From Thiohalocapsa sp. PB-PSB1 (GTDB lineage Bacteria; Pseudomonadota; Gammaproteobacteria; Chromatiales; Chromatiaceae): DNA of 64,000 nucleotides. The DNA is taken from assembly GCA_016745215.1 (NCBI GenBank), contig CP050890.1, positions 1,054,001 to 1,118,000 of the forward strand, read 5' to 3'. The position numbers and the translations under genes were made by a program. The notes under the pieces are model-generated. The model made no database searches. It was not told the DNA's origin and saw nothing but the letters and a program-made list of their open reading frames with translations. This document shows, in pieces, positions 63,890 through 64,000 of this stretch. How positions within the stretch are numbered: the stretch's first letter is position 1; the number at the start of each line of letters is the position of its first letter.

Positions 63890-64000
63890 TCACCGCGTCA
63901 CGATCAGCCAGCGACTCTTTGTTGTACTGCAATATTCGCTGCCACAACATCTGCTGTCCAAGTTGATGTTTCGTCTAACCCGCTTGCGTTTGGGGCCGAT
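63879..64000 (+). CDS. psd: Phosphatidylserine decarboxylase, N-terminus only
   Basis: ATG 63879 gives MTDNHRVTISQRLFVVLQYS then LPQHLLSKLMFRLTRLRLG, the conserved start of gammaproteobacterial Psd, which converts phosphatidylserine to phosphatidylethanolamine at the inner membrane. The gene runs off the right edge. Confidence 0.85.
   Translation, partial: MTDNHRVTISQRLFVVLQYSLPQHLLSKLMFRLTRLRLGP

Overview
The window looks like chromosome of a phototrophic gammaproteobacterium, most likely a purple sulfur bacterium of the Chromatiales. Evidence: a bchI-bchD-bchO bacteriochlorophyll cluster next to the standard gammaproteobacterial block 5-formyl-THF cyclo-ligase / 6S RNA / zapA / zapB-like / UPF0149 / pepP / ubiH / ubiI. 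Backbone genes are GC-rich and tightly packed. Species cannot be fixed from the sequence alone.

Layout. (1) 1-12.8 kb, core genes: the end of a solute-binding protein gene, bchO-D-I on the minus strand, an AMP-forming ligase, and the folate/6S RNA/cell-division/ubiquinone block. (2) 12.8-22.2 kb: a 213-bp REP-doublet tandem array, an Atm1-type ABC exporter, an S24-like gene and an efflux adaptor gene set among several MITEs, then an IS630 transposase gene with an internal stop. (3) 22.5-47.5 kb: a chromosomal integron in decay. I recognise about 20 attC sites or half-sites. The integrase gene is broken twice, by an internal deletion and by a MITE. The cassettes carry toxin-antitoxin pairs, a DUF3800 protein, a two-helix membrane protein with a CHAT/caspase-like domain, a Tae4-type T6SS amidase with a probable immunity gene, a VPLPA-CTERM secreted protein, a HEPN-motif protein, a methyltransferase, and two copies of one cassette that encodes an IS91-like HUH transposase. 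(4) 47.5-55.5 kb: nested insertion sequences. An ISL3 element contains an IS5 element, which contains an IS of an unfamiliar (DUF6399-like) type; the same ISL3 gene also holds a 132-bp MITE with the ends of that unfamiliar IS. Removing each insertion with one target-site copy restores open 420-codon (ISL3) and 276-codon (IS5) transposases. (5) 56-64 kb, core genes again: a zinc alcohol dehydrogenase, galU, lapB, an SDR, lipA, a nuclease-like protein, msrB, a Sco-like protein and the start of psd.

The core genes serve photosynthetic pigment synthesis, quinone hydroxylation, cell-division control, nucleotide-sugar synthesis, LPS regulation and lipoate/phospholipid synthesis. The middle is accessory DNA. 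The most notable items there are the cassette-borne putative defence and competition genes (CHAT-like membrane protein, Tae4 pair, DUF3800, HEPN), the cassette-borne transposase whose two copies match exactly between attC crossover points, and the unfamiliar IS with its own MITE.
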